A stretch of 64,000 nucleotides of DNA from the NCBI RefSeq assembly GCF_031755915.1, contig NC_083390.1, positions 15,841,001 to 15,905,000 of the forward strand, in the 5' to 3' direction. The position numbers and the translations under genes are program-made. Of this stretch, positions 37,112 to 50,169 are shown piece after piece; the stretch's first letter is position 1, and every line of letters begins with the position of its first letter. Under the pieces are notes generated by a model. That model saw only the letters and a program-made list of their open reading frames with translations. It was not told the DNA's origin and did not search any database. The stretch comes from Ziziphus jujuba (lineage: Eukaryota > Streptophyta > Magnoliopsida > Rosales > Rhamnaceae).

Positions 37112-38320
37112 TGAATTCAGGTTGCCCTGCTTCCAGTGCCAATCCAGAACTTGACATAGAAAACTTCTGCATCAGTACAAATTAAATATAATATCAGAAT
37201 GTCACTCCATGAAAACGACAGCCTTTCTTGTGCAAGCTGGTAACTAACTCAATTATATGAAATCACAGCCACTGATAGTGGCATTATCCATGTTAGCTTA
37301 ACCATATCTAAAGCTGAATCTGAAGATTGACCATGGCCTAGCATGTGCAAGCTGCAAACTCAATTATATGAAACCACATTACCACAGCCATCACTATCCA
37401 TGTTCTTTGTCAAATATCTAACGTCAAACCTGAACATCGCAATAGAATAGGAGGAAATCAGTCAATTCACCACTTCAAAAGGAAAAAACTGAAAAGTGAG
37501 ACTAGAAATAAATGCATTCAAAAGAGAAAGCAATTCAATTTTGAGTTATAGAAAAAAAGCATAAAAAGCTCTAGCTAATAAGCTGCAAAGACAGGAAGTA
37601 ATGGAGCTTTCAAAATTAGAATCTTCCTTTTTTAGACAACATTGAACAAAACCACCCCTCTTAAATCTAAGTTGAAATTTTTCAGTTTTTTAAAAGCAAA
37701 ATGGGAAACCTCAATCACAGATCTCAAAACATAAGATTGAAGACTGAAATTCAGCACTTACATAAATCATAATAAACAAATTGGCCAATACATTCACAAC
37801 TAGAAACCTGCTAAATTCCGCAGCAACTTAAAAAAAAAAAAAAAACGAAATTTCTAGTCGAACAAATCCTACCCATATTAAATTTATATGAAAATTTCGA
37901 TTTTTCAAAGCAAAATTAAGGTCAAGACACCCAAAATTCATGACCCATTGTCCCAAATATAGAAAATTCATAAATCAACCATCTCAACAGCGGAAACAAT
38001 ACAGAAAAACTTAGGCGTGACAACATCAACCCCAATATATTAAGACCTTAATTTCCACGAAAGATGACCATGAAAAAGAAAAAAACAAACCACCAACCAC
38101 AGAGAACCCATTAACCAAATCAGAGAATCGCATTCAAGAATAAATATATATATATATATATAAATCAAATAACAAAGAAATTTATAAAGCAAACAATGCC
38201 TAAAAAGGAAAAAAGCTAACTTGGCGAAAGTAGCAAGAGAATTCTCAGACCTGAGAGTGGTAAATGCTCGATAATTGAAGCTGGGAGAGAGTTCACTGCC
38301 TAACGGAACCCGGTGCCACC
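37112..38320 (-). other. 5' leader intron and leader of the MRS2 gene, with a duplication
   Basis: No coding sequence. A CTGATGCAG acceptor-like site lies just upstream of the start codon, and a donor-like CTCAG-GTCTGA lies near 38252, so a leader intron of about 1.1 kb is likely. Inside it, a segment of about 90-110 bases (GTGCAAGCTG ... AACTCAATTATATGAAA ... CACAGCCA ... TCCATGTT) occurs twice, near 37232-37330 and 37343-37430. Runs of A occur at about 37828-37844. Confidence 0.55.
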
Positions 38321-39031
38321 TTAGAATTATTATTATTATTATTTTCTGATCTATTATGGTGTATTTTCTTCTTTGCCTTGTTTGGATGATTTTTTCTTCA
38401 ATACTAATAGAGTATGGTATATATAGAGAGAGAGAGAGAGAGAGTTATTAAATTTGTCCAACGACTTTTAAATATCTATAAAATATTATATTAATTAATT
38501 AAATTTTTTTTTTTAACAAAATTTAATTAAACTGTTAATATATTGTTATATTTAAAATTAATAACGAAAATTTAGTGCCATATTACTATTTTTACTATGT
38601 TTTTTTGGCTTGCTTTTAGACAGTTTTGTTTTCATTTGAGTTACTACTTTTCATTTTTATTTATTCTTTAGTTGAATTCTTTTTTGTTTTCTTCTTTTTT
38701 TTTTTTAAATTAAAAAAAAAAACCTGGGTTTGCTACTTTGTCATCTATCTTTCTATTTTAGTAGGGTATAACCTATCTATATCTATCCTAGTAGATTTTT
38801 CTTTTATTTCTTGTTCTTATTTTTTTTTTGTTGGCGTTGTTTTAAATATTAAAAAAAAGAAAGAAACAATTTGAATTAAATAAAAAAAAAACAAAAGGTA
38901 AACTGAAAATTGTTCAAATCACAAAATTTTTCTTTTTACTTAGATTATAATGTTGATGGAGTTGAAAACAAGTGCAATTCTGACATTTTAATTAATGTGT
39001 GAATTCAAATCCCTCCAACATTATAAAATTG

Positions 39032-39075
<44 letters not shown>

Positions 39076-39077
<2 letters not shown>

Positions 39078-39251
39078 TCTTTCTATAGTTAAGACCATCT
39101 GGATGGAATTGTATGCAGATCCTCGAAAAAAAACGCTACACAAGAAAAAAATATCAGTTTTTTTCTCAGGAGACAAGCAAACGCTACATAAAACAAAACA
39201 TCAGTTTTGTTCCTGATTCGCATGAAACTCCGTTCAATCGATCCTGACCAT

Positions 39252-39255
<4 letters not shown>
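39076..39255. mobile_element. Possible MITE between two (AT)n microsatellites
   Basis: The left end (TATAGTTAAGACCATCTGG...) and the reverse complement of the right end (TATGGTCAGGATCGATTG...) align at about 60% over 38 bases, suggesting degraded terminal inverted repeats. The interior has two similar halves with the words AACGCTACA(C/T)AA and ATCAGTTTT. It sits exactly between two long (AT)n tracts. No coding capacity. The family is not assigned. Confidence 0.4.
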
Positions 39256-39295
<40 letters not shown>

Positions 39296-40478
39296 TATAT
39301 AATATCTAAATTGCTAGTTTCATAGTTCATAGTGCATAGGCAAAAAAAGGAGCAAAATAAGGAAAAAAAAAATCTACATTTAATATCTTGTTTCCTCTCA
39401 ATTTTATCCCTTTGTTAACTTTATTCATTTTCTTTCTTTGTAATAAATAGTCAAATTAATCTAATGACTATAACTAAACTTAAAATTTATAAATTTATTT
39501 GATTAATTAAATTTGCAAGAAAATTCTAATTGTTTAAAATTTATGGTGACTTTTTGAATGAATATTGTACAATGCACATAAGATTATAATTTAATTACTA
39601 GGGTTCTAGTAATATAATTATTAAATTTAATGTCTAGAATGTGAACAAATTTATGTCAATTATACGATGGAATATATAACTTTGTTCTTTTTGATCGAAA
39701 GTGGAATATATGATTTGATCATTCGGATTTTGGTTGTTGCCCCGCAATTATTGTTTTTTTTTTTTTTTTTGTGGTAGACGTTGGACAATTATTATTATTA
39801 TTATTTTATTTTGTGAAATTTTGACAATTATTGTTGCATTGTGTATGCATTATAGTTTGGGAATATTTCATATGGATCCTTAAATTTTATATTAATTTCA
39901 TTTTAATCTTTTAAGTTTTAAAAATTACAATTAACATTTTTTTCAGAAGATATAGATAATATTATAGTTTCATTTTAATCTTTTAAGTTTTAAAACTTAC
40001 AATTAGCATTTTTTTTTAAAAAAAAAGTATAGATAATAATATTTTGAAATGTGTAAATAAAATAATAAGTGAGAATATGAGTATTTAAAATTTGAAAAGA
40101 AATTGACAATATTTTTAAAACTAAACACATTAGATTATACCTAAGTCAAACTTTAAAGAGATATATGAAATTAACTTTTATTTGTTATATATATATATAT
40201 ATATAAAATATGTTCTCAAAAATAGTTTATACATGTAAAGATAAAAAAAATTATCTTTCCCACATGGGATAATAAATTGACTTAAATATCCTTAAAAATA
40301 AAAAATAAAATATGACTTATTTTTACTAATAAAATTAATATTATATACATCATTATGTTTATTATCATTTACTAAATCATTACCATAAATTTTTTTACTT
40401 TCTTAATTTTATTTCTTCATTATTTTCATATTTTACTACATTCGAATTTTCCACAGCCCATTTTTTTTTTTATTATGT

Positions 40479-40606
40479 ACTTATAAATAGTTAGACACAT
40501 TAAAAGTTGCATTTAAGATTTATATAATCTAGTAGTAAAAATACTTATAAATAGTTAGACACATTAAAAGTTGCATTTAAGATTTATATAATCTAGTAGT
40601 AAAATT
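40479..40606. repeat. Perfect-looking 64-bp tandem duplication
   Basis: The unit starting ACTTATAAATAGTTAGACAC is present twice in a row (40479-40542 and 40543-40606) with no visible differences over almost the whole unit. A recent slippage or replication duplication is the simple reading. Confidence 0.85.
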
Positions 40607-40677
40607 ATAATTTCATATACATTATAAATGATTACATTATAAAATTATAAATTAATATAATAGAATTCGCTTATAAT

Positions 40678-40712
<35 letters not shown>

Positions 40713-41097
40713 GGTAAACTCACTTATAATCAATATGGTATGATAACCTTGTGAAAATTATATAATGCAAAAAATAATATTTAAGAACATTATAATTTTT
40801 GTTGAGTGAAAATATTATGTGATAATATATAAATCTAGTATAATCAAATATATGTATAATTTAAACATAAGTAGAATCAAATCTTAACTGAAAAATAATT
40901 TAGGTTTTTAAATAATTATTATTACTTATAAATAAAAACAATCTATAATAATCTTTACAAAATATTTCATGTAAATCTTAGAAAAATAATGTTTTGATAA
41001 CTAAATTAATTATTAACATATAAGAATTAAGAAATACAAAGAAAATGAACCAACAAAATTAGTGACACCCATAATAAATAAATATTGCAAAAAAATA

Positions 41098-42172
41098 TGA
41101 CAACTAGTGTAGATGGATGCAAGGCAGTGACAGACCACCTAATATCTAATCCCATATCGTCTTGTGTAAATTAAGGAACGGTTCAAATATAATAACAGTC
41201 ACTCTAATAATGTTGGAACTTTTTTATAGTAGTTGGCTTCAGGGTTTGAAAGAACTTAGAAGTTCAACGCTCTCAAGTAAGAGCAATTCTAAAATGAGTG
41301 ACCTCCTCGGAAACTTTGGATAAAAAATTCCATGCCGAATGCGATGGCTAAATTAGGGGACAAAGGAAAACTTTGAATAAAAACTCTATACCAAGTGCGG
41401 TGGCTAAATTGGGGACAATATCACAGAGAGTGATAGGTTGGCTAATAGAAATTGGGTGTTATAAATGCTCATATTGAGTGTGATGACTAAATTATGAACA
41501 ATATCAACAGACAATGATAGATTCATCAGTAGAGACGAGGTGTTACAAATGGTACCATAGTCTATACTCGGCCAGAAATGTGCCAACAAGAAAGTTAAGC
41601 CCTAAAAGGGGACAACCAGTGTGGGTGGGTCCAAGACACTAGCAGATTATCTGGTGTTCAATCTCAGGGGATGATTGAAATGTAATAATAGTTATTCTCA
41701 TAATGCCAAGATTTTTTCAGATAGATTGGCTTTAGGGTTCAAAAGAACTTCGAAATTAAGTATGCTCAAATAAGAGTAATTCTATAATGGGTGACTTCTT
41801 AGGAAGCTTGAACTAAGAATCCCATATCATGTTTGGTGGCTAAATTAGGGACAATATCGGTAGAGAATTACAGATACGCTAATGGAGATGACAGGCTATC
41901 TGGTGTCCAATCCTACATCATCCGGGTGTGGATCAGGAGATGGTTCAAATGTAATAATAATCATTCTCATAATGCCGAAGCCTTTTAAGAGTGACAAACT
42001 ACTTGATGTCCAGTTCCATAGCATCCAAGTGTGGATCAGAAGATGCTTCAAATGTAATACTAGTCATTCTTATAATGTCGAAGCCTTTTAAAAATAGTTA
42101 ACTTCAGTATTTGAAAAAACTCCTAAATTATGCATCCTCAGGCTAAATCCGCCAGTGGAGACGGATGTTACA
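41098..42172 (+). mobile_element. Degenerate TRIM-like LTR element with two related LTRs
   Basis: Two related segments, about 41098-41543 and 41609-42172, share the same order of words (ACAAC(T/C)AGTGT, GG(T/A)TCAAATGTAATAATA-like, CATAATG, a GAA(A/C)TT run, GGTGACTTC, CTAAATTAGGG, ending TGTTACA). They are separated by a short stretch with a degenerate tRNA-Met primer-binding site (TGGTACCATAGTC at about 41549-41561). The second copy carries an extra internal duplication (41880-42090, three related CATC-x-AAGTGTGGATCAG...units). Flanks are A-rich (AAAAATA on both sides), so the target duplication is ambiguous. No protein is encoded. Confidence 0.6.
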
Positions 42173-44146
42173 AAAAATAATTTGGAATCATATTAAAAGT
42201 AAATTATTACAAAACAAAATTCAATTATCTCTTGTAAAAGATAAAAATCAAAGTTAAATACTAAAGTTAATTATTTGGGTACCATAACCTAGTTTTGAAG
42301 GGTATTTTTCAGCACAAAAAAAAAAAAAAAAATAGGAAAATTAATTTGTTTAAATAATAAAACATTTTTGGGGGGAAAAAACAAGTGTATGTGCTATTTT
42401 TTCTTGATTTAATAAAATACAATAGATTTTTTTAATATATAACGTATTTCTTTATTATTGTTATTATTATTATATAAATTTGGCATTTTTTCAAATCATG
42501 TGACATAAACGATTAACCATGTTACCATGGTCATTATTTTTTTCAACAACATGGTTTCATTTTTTCAAATTATTGATGGGAATCGATTAACGAAAGATAT
42601 TGTTTTTAAATTATTTGAAACCATGGTTATAATTGGAGATAGAGTTATTTGAAATTTTATCTTAGGGTTAGTGCTGAAAATTATTCAATAGCTCCAACTC
42701 TATATTTTTTATCTCGGAAAAATGTAACATTAGATTGAAGCTTAGGATTTTTTTTATTTTTTTATTTTTTTTATTTATGGGATAGTCGAGATTCAATTAG
42801 ATTATTTGAAATTTTCCAATTATAATAAACTAAATTTGAAATAGTTTAATGTAATTTGATTGGACCTAAAATTGTTAAAATCAATCTCTCCATTCTCACA
42901 TTTCTAACGGACTCATAGATTACACGTATGAACCTCTCCGTGAAAAGGATTTAGATAGACCAGCCTACTAAAGAATTATATTTCTTTTTGTCTTTAATTA
43001 GGTTGTCCATGTCATAGAATTGATTTTTATTTTTATTTTAAATGGTGCTATATTATCTCTTAGCTAATATTTATTATTCATAAGAAGAGAAGATTCATGA
43101 AATTAAAGTATCCATCACTAGCTAGGTTCATTGAACTATTTTTCCCAAAAAAATAAAGAAAGAAAGAAAGAAAAAAGTTAGGTTCATTGGATTTTGTTTG
43201 AAATAGTAGATAGAGACTTGAGGAGGAATTTAAGAAGATATTGAATTTTAAATAATATTAGAAGTATCAACTAGTTTATAAAGATATCTATTAAAATGAT
43301 ATAGCAAAATAATGTTTTTATTTTATTGATTAAAATTTTTATATACAATAAATATAAATAAATGAATTCTTTGAGGGATTATTATAATTAAATATAAATT
43401 AATGGCATTGATTACTTGATAAATATTTTAGTAGATTAGCTAGTTTTTCGAATTTTTAAAGTACCATTTAATAATATAGATGGTTTTTATTTTTTTATTT
43501 AATTATATATAATTTACTTATCTTAAATGTTTGATACTTGTTGGCCATTTCAATTAACTATAAAGTTAAGGGAAAAGAAACATAAATACAAAATCAAACA
43601 CAGTTTCAAATTGTGTTAGTCTTTGGATTTTTTTTTTTTTTTGTTTCACTTGAATAGAATATAATTTATAAGGATGTAACTTGATTTTCTTTTCTTTAAC
43701 ATTTCAATAAAATGATTTCATATTTGTTGTTTATAAATGAGGCTTTCACCAAATGAAAACTGAAACAGAGCCAATGACTCAGAGAGCTAAGATGCTATTA
43801 AGTTCAACTAATCAATCATTAAATCCAACTCAAATTTACAGCTGCAAGAAGTTAAAAAGCCTCGTTAAAACTAGGAAAAAAAAAAAAAAAGCATTAACCT
43901 ACTTGTTCTTCACCAAATTCATCCAGCATTTTGCACATGATCCCACCATCAGCCCCCTAATTCAAGTAAATTTTCTCACAAGTTTGGATGCTCAAACAGG
44001 TAAGGAAAACAGAGGAAGCATCCAAATCTGGCAAAGAATTAGGAAATCAAGACCAACTGCTAACCAATGAGCATTGTATTTTGAGGGGACACCCTGATAT
44101 GTGGATTTGCAACAAGTCTTGTATAGATCTCTAAGACCTAACTTTT
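42173..44146. other. Intergenic, with the 3' flank of the Cys-rich protein gene
   Basis: AT-rich DNA with homopolymer runs (A tract at about 42316-42333, T tract at about 43629-43643) and no recognised gene. A plus-strand open frame at 43753-44070 overlaps the 3' untranslated region of the minus-strand gene and has no motif, so it is not called. Confidence 0.5.
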
Positions 44147-45036
44147 TCAACAGCAAGAACGACAAGTATGACAAGAATAACAAGAATGACAAGAACAAGA
44201 ATGACAAGAACAAGAATGACACGAACAACAAGAATGACAAGAACAACACCATGAGAACCAAGACAAGACAGGACAGCAATGGTTGGCAGTGGGAGTTGGC
44301 TTTGGCGTCTCCAAATGCTGCCCCTCAGAATCTACCTTCTTTTCTTTTGGACAAACCTCAGATTCTACCTTCTCAGAATCAATTCTCAACTCTTCTGACA
44401 TCCTGCAATAATGGAAAACGAATTAAATTATTATCATTTGTATAGTTCTATTGTCCATCTAGAGCATACTACTACTGCAACAATTACATAGCATTACAAC
44501 ATCTCAATGCACAAACAGGTGACAAACCAAAAAAATAAATAAATAAATAAACTGTAGATATATTTGGTTACACAAGAAAAAGGTTAATAGTTGTTTCAAA
44601 CAATGCAGGTCCAATGGCTAAATGTAGTTAAAAGAGAAAGAAGCATACATGGAATGAGAATGACAACAACATCTTTTTAGGCTACAGTTCCAACTATAGC
44701 AGAACGCCCAGCTACATCTCGGACGGTAGCAAAGTGGCCTCATAAAGCAGAACGCCTTGCTACAATTACAACAGTAGCACGATGTCCATGTACACTTCCA
44801 TTCACACTTCCACTCACACTTCTTCTTTTTTCTGCAACAGACAAATGGTATTTTCTTCATAGTCTTAAGTGTTTTGATTTTTAGGAATTTCCACACCAAA
44901 GATATGCATACATGTATTTTGTTCATGTTACATTGACAAAAATTAGTTTGATTCCTACTTGGCTACTTCTAGATATGCAACATTAAATTGTTGAACAAAG
45001 CTCATGTAGATGGATTCATATAACCTCATGTAGACC

Positions 45037-45071
<35 letters not shown>

Positions 45072-46038
45072 GTATATTTATGCAAATATGGAAAGGCTAA
45101 CTCTCAAAATGATGATTATAGACTTACACCGGGAAGGCAAAAGAGCGTGTGCTGGTTACACTTCCATCAGCACGACGGGATAGGGTTGAAGAGATTGAGG
45201 AAACTGCTGTGGGTGCTATCCTCAAACTTGGATCTTCTGTACATTCTGTTTCTGCATCCTTGTTGATTTTAACAGTCACTTCTTCAGCTCCAGAATCCTT
45301 CTCTTCTTCACAATTCCTTTTCTCAATATCCATCAATGGAGCTGGAGGGGTTGAACTAAACATGAGTAACTCACCTGATTTGGTCAGTTCCCCAGACATG
45401 CCACCTAACATTACTAAACGTTCTTTGGTGAAACTATTGTTGCCTAAATGAATGCTAAACAGCGACTCGTTCGAAGCAACACTCCATTCCATTGGTGTTG
45501 TGGATTTATTTCCTTCGAACACGGAGGATGGAATCCTCATAGGATCATATTCTGACCTTTCCATTGTTTGGATTGGAGGGGATTCTGTTAATGATATAAA
45601 ATGTTTCATGGAATCTTGGGCGACATCTGAAGCTTGAAATGTCAATGTGGAAGCCATAGAGCTGTGCTCATATTCTTCTGATTTAGACAAGCTGTTATCA
45701 AGAAAACTGCTTTCTTCATACTTATCTGGTGTTTGAGCATCACCGTTTTGTTCATTGAGGGAAGCGACACGTGGTATTGAACTGATATCTTCACTTTTGT
45801 TCAACTGTAAGAGATCAATTGAGGAATCTGATAATGAGAAAGGTGAGGCACTTGAAGATCCTACAACTATATTGTCTTCATTAGCAATAGCATCTTTATG
45901 TATTGGGAATTTATTTCTGTCACACCCATCAAGAACCTCGAAATTTTTACTGCTCCCACTCGAATTCACACTGGTTCCGGCCCCATAAAGAAGAGTTCCT
46001 GAATTCACACTGCTTTCATTCCCATGTTCCAAGTCCAT
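44147..46038 (-). CDS. Ser-rich protein with a cysteine-rich repeat tail (three exons), function unknown
   Basis: Exons in transcript order: 46038-45128 (ends before GTAAGT), 44831-44649 and 44402-44147, giving 449 residues. The first 300 residues are Ser/Asn/Glu-rich and look disordered. They include one conserved-looking patch, EWSVASNESLFSIHLGNN followed by SFT, which I associate with a plant-only family annotated as gar2-related or unknown. Exon 2 is rich in Cys and Trp (KKCEWKCEWKCTW, then CYCCNCSKAFC). Exon 3 ends in a repeat of S-C-H-S-C units. On the DNA this is a run of 15-18 base repeats at 44155-44235, so the tail probably grew by slippage. The ATG at 46038 lies ten bases after a CATGTTTCAG acceptor-like site, so a leader intron is likely, with the leader near 46760-47000. 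No catalytic motif is visible. The Cys clusters could bind metal or form disulfides, which is only a guess. Confidence 0.72.
44155..44240. repeat. Coding minisatellite of the Cys-rich tail
   Basis: On the plus strand the words AAGAATGACAAGAAC and its variants (ACAAGAATAACAAGAATGAC etc.) follow one another about six times. On the minus strand they encode the repeating (S)CHSC units of the C-terminal tail. Unit copies differ by single bases. Confidence 0.8.
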
Positions 46039-48498
46039 ATCTGAAACATGCCCAGTTAAGAGGACTCAGATTTGTCAAATGTCACATATCACTTTATGCA
46101 TTGTGGGATGGAAAAATTGAGGAAAGGAACATAGATTTGTGAGTTGATTGCTTGTGCAGTAGAAACATTTCATCAAACAGATTTCATGCATCTAGAAATA
46201 GGAGCATACAGTTTCAAAATGAACAGATTAGTTAATGGTGAAATTCATGATGTCTAATAGATAGTAAAGCTCGATATAACATCTCTGTTTCATCTTCTAA
46301 ATAGACATAAATAAGCAATCACAACACAAATGAATGTCATTTTCTTGTCCTAAACAAATAGAGAGAAATGGGTGGGTTTAAAACTCTTGAAATCAAAATA
46401 TTAAGAATGAAGCAATTATAAATAAAATAAAATAAAAATGAATTCACAATATAATTTCATATAAAATGAACCTCTTCAAAACTATAAGAAGAAGAAAAAA
46501 AATAATAAATGACAATATTATTAATACTTCCCAATGTCCATTTCCAAAGGCTTGAAATTTCATCTACTATTAACATAAATCATATATAAAATCCCACCCA
46601 ATGTTATTTCCAAATGCTTTCAATTCGATTTTAATTTACAAATTTAGATGGGGTGTACATTTACAACCAACGATAATGGCTCCCAAAAAAAAAAAAAAAA
46701 CTACCTTAAGGCTGAATCATGAAAATAAAAAGCCCTTGATTCCCAAAATTCGAAATTATCTCATGCCTGGCCGCTAAAACAAACACGTCGGAAATGGCTC
46801 CGGCGAGCGGCTCCGGCAATTGGCAACTTTATTTAATCTCAATTCATGAATCTCTTTCAAAAAAATGAACAAAAAATGAATCTTCCACGGAAAAAAAAAA
46901 AAAAAGAAAAAAGAAAGAAAAGAAAACTTAAACTTTTTTTGGTTCATAAATCGAATCAAATTTTCTTACTCAAAGAACAAAATAATACTAATAATAACTA
47001 TAACTGTTAAACCCTAAAATTCAGGGTAAATGGAGCCTCTTTGGTTTAAAAAGGAAATTAGAACCAAAAAACTCATAAAAAACGCGTAAAACAACTAATA
47101 AGAAACTAGCATTGAGTACAGCTTCTTGATTTCGTTGATTTTCTTAATTTGGATATATATATATATATACATATATTTTTGGTGGCCTAGGATATGTATA
47201 TATATAAATTTCATATAGGTGTATATATAGACTAATTGTAATAGGAAATAATATGGACGTGCGAAGTGAGTACGAAAGGGTGGGTTTGTATTGGAACATC
47301 TGATCATGGAAGGTCTTCCGATGTTTTCGCCTTTTTTATTGTGGCTTTGCTCTGTAACTAACCATGACTACGTTTCGCGCCAACTTTAACCACTTTCATA
47401 CATCAGTTGGACATATAGAAACGGTGTCGTCTCTGGTCTTTATTTATTTATTTTTTTTTTTTTGGAAAAGTGGTCTTGATTTATTTATATGTATATGTAT
47501 ATTGCCACCTCGAAAACAAATTAGGATTAAACGCACTTTGCCTTTATCAATTATTACATTTTCTACACTTTATAACCCGTATTAAATATATACATACATA
47601 TATTATAATCCCTTTAAACGATTATTTTTTATCATTTTAGTGAAATTATGTATTTTTGATAAATGAGTTTTATATATAATTAATGTAATTTTATTGAAAA
47701 ATAATTTTATTCTGTTTTATTTCATTTTCAACTGATATTTATAATGTAATTTTGCTAAACTTATTTTAAAAGAATGAAAAATTGTACAAAAATGGCATAA
47801 AATCAATTGTTTAGGGGCAATATAACACTTTTCTAAGTGTAGAGGTGAAATATAAAAGGTGTGATAATTCATAAAGACAAACCATAGTTAACTAAATAAA
47901 TTACAACAAGTACTTTTTTTATTTTTTTATTTTTAAATTTTTTTTATCATATTATAAATAACTGTTTCAATATGGTGGACTTGCAGACATATGTTAATAC
48001 ACCAATCCTAAATGAGTGCCACCTTAGGAGGGGTGTTCATCAGTTGATTCCAATTAATGAACAAATTCAATCAATTGGTTGATTATATCATAAACGACCA
48101 TATGAGGTTTTAAAAACCAACCAAAATTAATCGAATATTGATTGATCATTTTTTGATTTCTATGTGCAATATGAGAAGCCTAAAACCTATCTTTATCCAA
48201 TAGACTCATCAGGCATTGGATAAAATTGATACCCGCACATCGGAAATCTTCACTTTGTTGGACAAACTAAACATCTATACATAAAAGCTACAAAAATTAC
48301 TGATCAATTTTAAGAAAGAAGGAAAATAAAAAAGAAAAGGAAATAGATTTGTGATAGGAGAGTTAATGTTTACGAGAAGGAGAGAATGATGAAGCAAATG
48401 GGGATGGCATTATCAAACAAGATGCAGAAGTTGATGGATATGCTCTTCTACCATAAACTTTACAAATATTACATCATGTGCACTCAAATCCATGGCTC
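46039..48498. other. Intergenic, 5' side of the Cys-rich protein gene
   Basis: The part up to about 47000 probably contains the leader intron and leader of the minus-strand gene (the patch GGCGAGCGGCTCCGGCAATT near 46800 is the most gene-like). Beyond that the DNA is AT-rich, with (AT)n runs at about 47153-47170 and 47197-47205 and a T tract at 47451-47463. No gene or mobile element could be assigned. Confidence 0.5.
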
Positions 48499-48805
48499 TG
48501 ATGGGGGCCTAACAACCAACTATCCATGCACACCCATGTCATCTGCATGGGTCTAACGTGCTGCATGGCTTTCACGTAGTATGAGAGTGGGAGTAATGTG
48601 AACCCTCTTTTCTTTATTTGTTAGCATAAGTGTAGCCATGTTCTTCCTTCTATGTAGGAGCAGTTAAAGTAAATGTGAAATGACCTATATGAACTAAGGG
48701 ATGTAAACAGTAAGGGTATGAATGAGAAACTGTCTTTCCTTCCTCTTTCTTTCTTTCTCTTCTTTTCTCTCATTATCTAACTTCTTGGATACCAAGAACA
48801 TATCA
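48499..48805 (+). repeat. 5' LTR of the Ty3/gypsy element
   Basis: 307 bases, TG...CA termini, homologous to 61549-61868. Followed two bases later by the tRNA-Met primer-binding site. Confidence 0.92.
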
Positions 48806-48837
48806 TTTGGTATCAGAGCATGTTGGTCCATGGGCAC

Positions 48838-49560
48838 TCATAAAAAAACTAATGCCGAGTTCTATAATGAGGTTCTAGAGACTCTAACCAGGTATGGTGC
48901 TAACTTTGATCACTTAAACACCACCATGCAAATGGTGTTGATAGGCTTGTGATTTCAACAAGGATAGAACTTGGTGGAAAGGGAAATGAGCCCTTTCACT
49001 CTAGGAGAGTCTTCTCAAAGTCGACTTGTGATGCAATTCAGGGAGACCGAAATTTCTGGGCAAGTTGATAGAATCAGGCCAACCTCAAGTTATATTTTTC
49101 AAAATTTGACAAAGATGATCTTGATGGATGGTTTTTTAAGTGTGAGCAGTACTTTGAATTTCAAAGGATAGAACCACAGCTACAGGTTCAATTTACCTCC
49201 TTTCATTTAGAGGGAGTGGCATTCCAGTGGTTCCAATGGATAAGTAAATTCAAGAGACCACTCTCTTGGAAGGAGTTCATATGGGCAATACTCCAATGCT
49301 TCGGGCCTACTAAGTATGAAGATCCATTTAAGGCACTCACTTAGTTGAAACAAGTAACAATGGTTTCCCAATACCAAGTCGAGTTTGAATGGCTATATCA
49401 ATGTATCGATAGATTGCCTGATTCTTATTTGGTGGGTTGTTTCATTGCCAGATTGAAGGACGAGATCCTTCTGGATGTTAAAATCAAGTAACCTCACTTT
49501 CTTTCGAAAGCCATAAAGGTTGCCCGATTAGTTGAGGGGTGCAATATACTGTAAAAGAAG
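48838..49560 (+). pseudogene. gag remnant of the Ty3/gypsy element
   Basis: Three frames together read like a Ty3/gypsy gag. Recognisable pieces are the W-F-x-x-C-E-x-Y-F-E motif region (around 49120-49165, with FDKDDLDGWF just before), then HLEGVAFQWFQWI and WKEFIWAILQCFGP (49205-49305), then LIARLKDE-like (49445-49470). Stop codons and frameshifts break it, for example at about 49339-49341. No zinc knuckle was confirmed. Confidence 0.75.
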
Positions 49561-50169
49561 AGCTTAGTAACTCACATCAAAATTATACTTGGGTAGTGGC
49601 TGATGCTACCACGGAAATCCTTGGGCCACTCCCATCCACAATGAAACCTAACTCTCAACCACCAATTACTTTTAAGAAGATCACGGGACAAGAGGCAAGC
49701 GAATGCAGAGCTAAAGGGATTTGTTATTACTATACAAAACATTTATTCTGCTTTAGTGGACCTCAGCTCTTCATGATTGATGACCTAGAGGTTGTTCTGG
49801 ATGAAAGAGATGAGCCAGGACTGCATGTCCAACAATAGACTACACCTGGATTACTTAACCATGGACTATACAGGTGCCAGGAAAATTACACAATTATGGC
49901 ATCTCTATGTTGATAAATGGAAGCAGCACTCATAACTTTATTGACCAGAGCATAGTGACATGGTTGGATCTCTCGGTGGAGTGAGGTCGAGATTTGTAAG
50001 TTGTGATAGCTAATCCATAAAAAGTCAAGTGTTCTGGGAAATGTAAAGGACTCAAACTTACAACACAAGACTATCTAATGCAACCATACTTTTATGTCCT
50101 GTCTGTTGCTATCTATCATGCTGTGTTAAGGGTCCAGTGGCTAGCCACACTTGGGTCACTGGAAATAGA

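Larger units (their letters stand above)
38321..41097. repeat. AT-rich intergenic repeats
   Basis: No gene is seen. Notable pieces are (GA)n at 38424-38444, (AT)n at about 39033-39075 and 39256-39293 flanking a small inverted-end segment (39076-39255), a two-copy unit of about 72 bp near 39897-40035, a 64-bp tandem duplication at 40479-40606, and an (AT)n run at 40679-40710. Confidence 0.6.

Noticed and set aside
41098..42172. CRISPR-like or satellite array
   Set aside because: The repeated units are few, long and LTR-like with a primer-site relic. Nothing in the window has short regular repeats with unique spacers.
44101..44445. Plus-strand Lys/Asn-rich open frame opposite the Cys-rich tail
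   Set aside because: It is a shadow of the coding minisatellite of the minus-strand gene, which has a consistent three-exon model.
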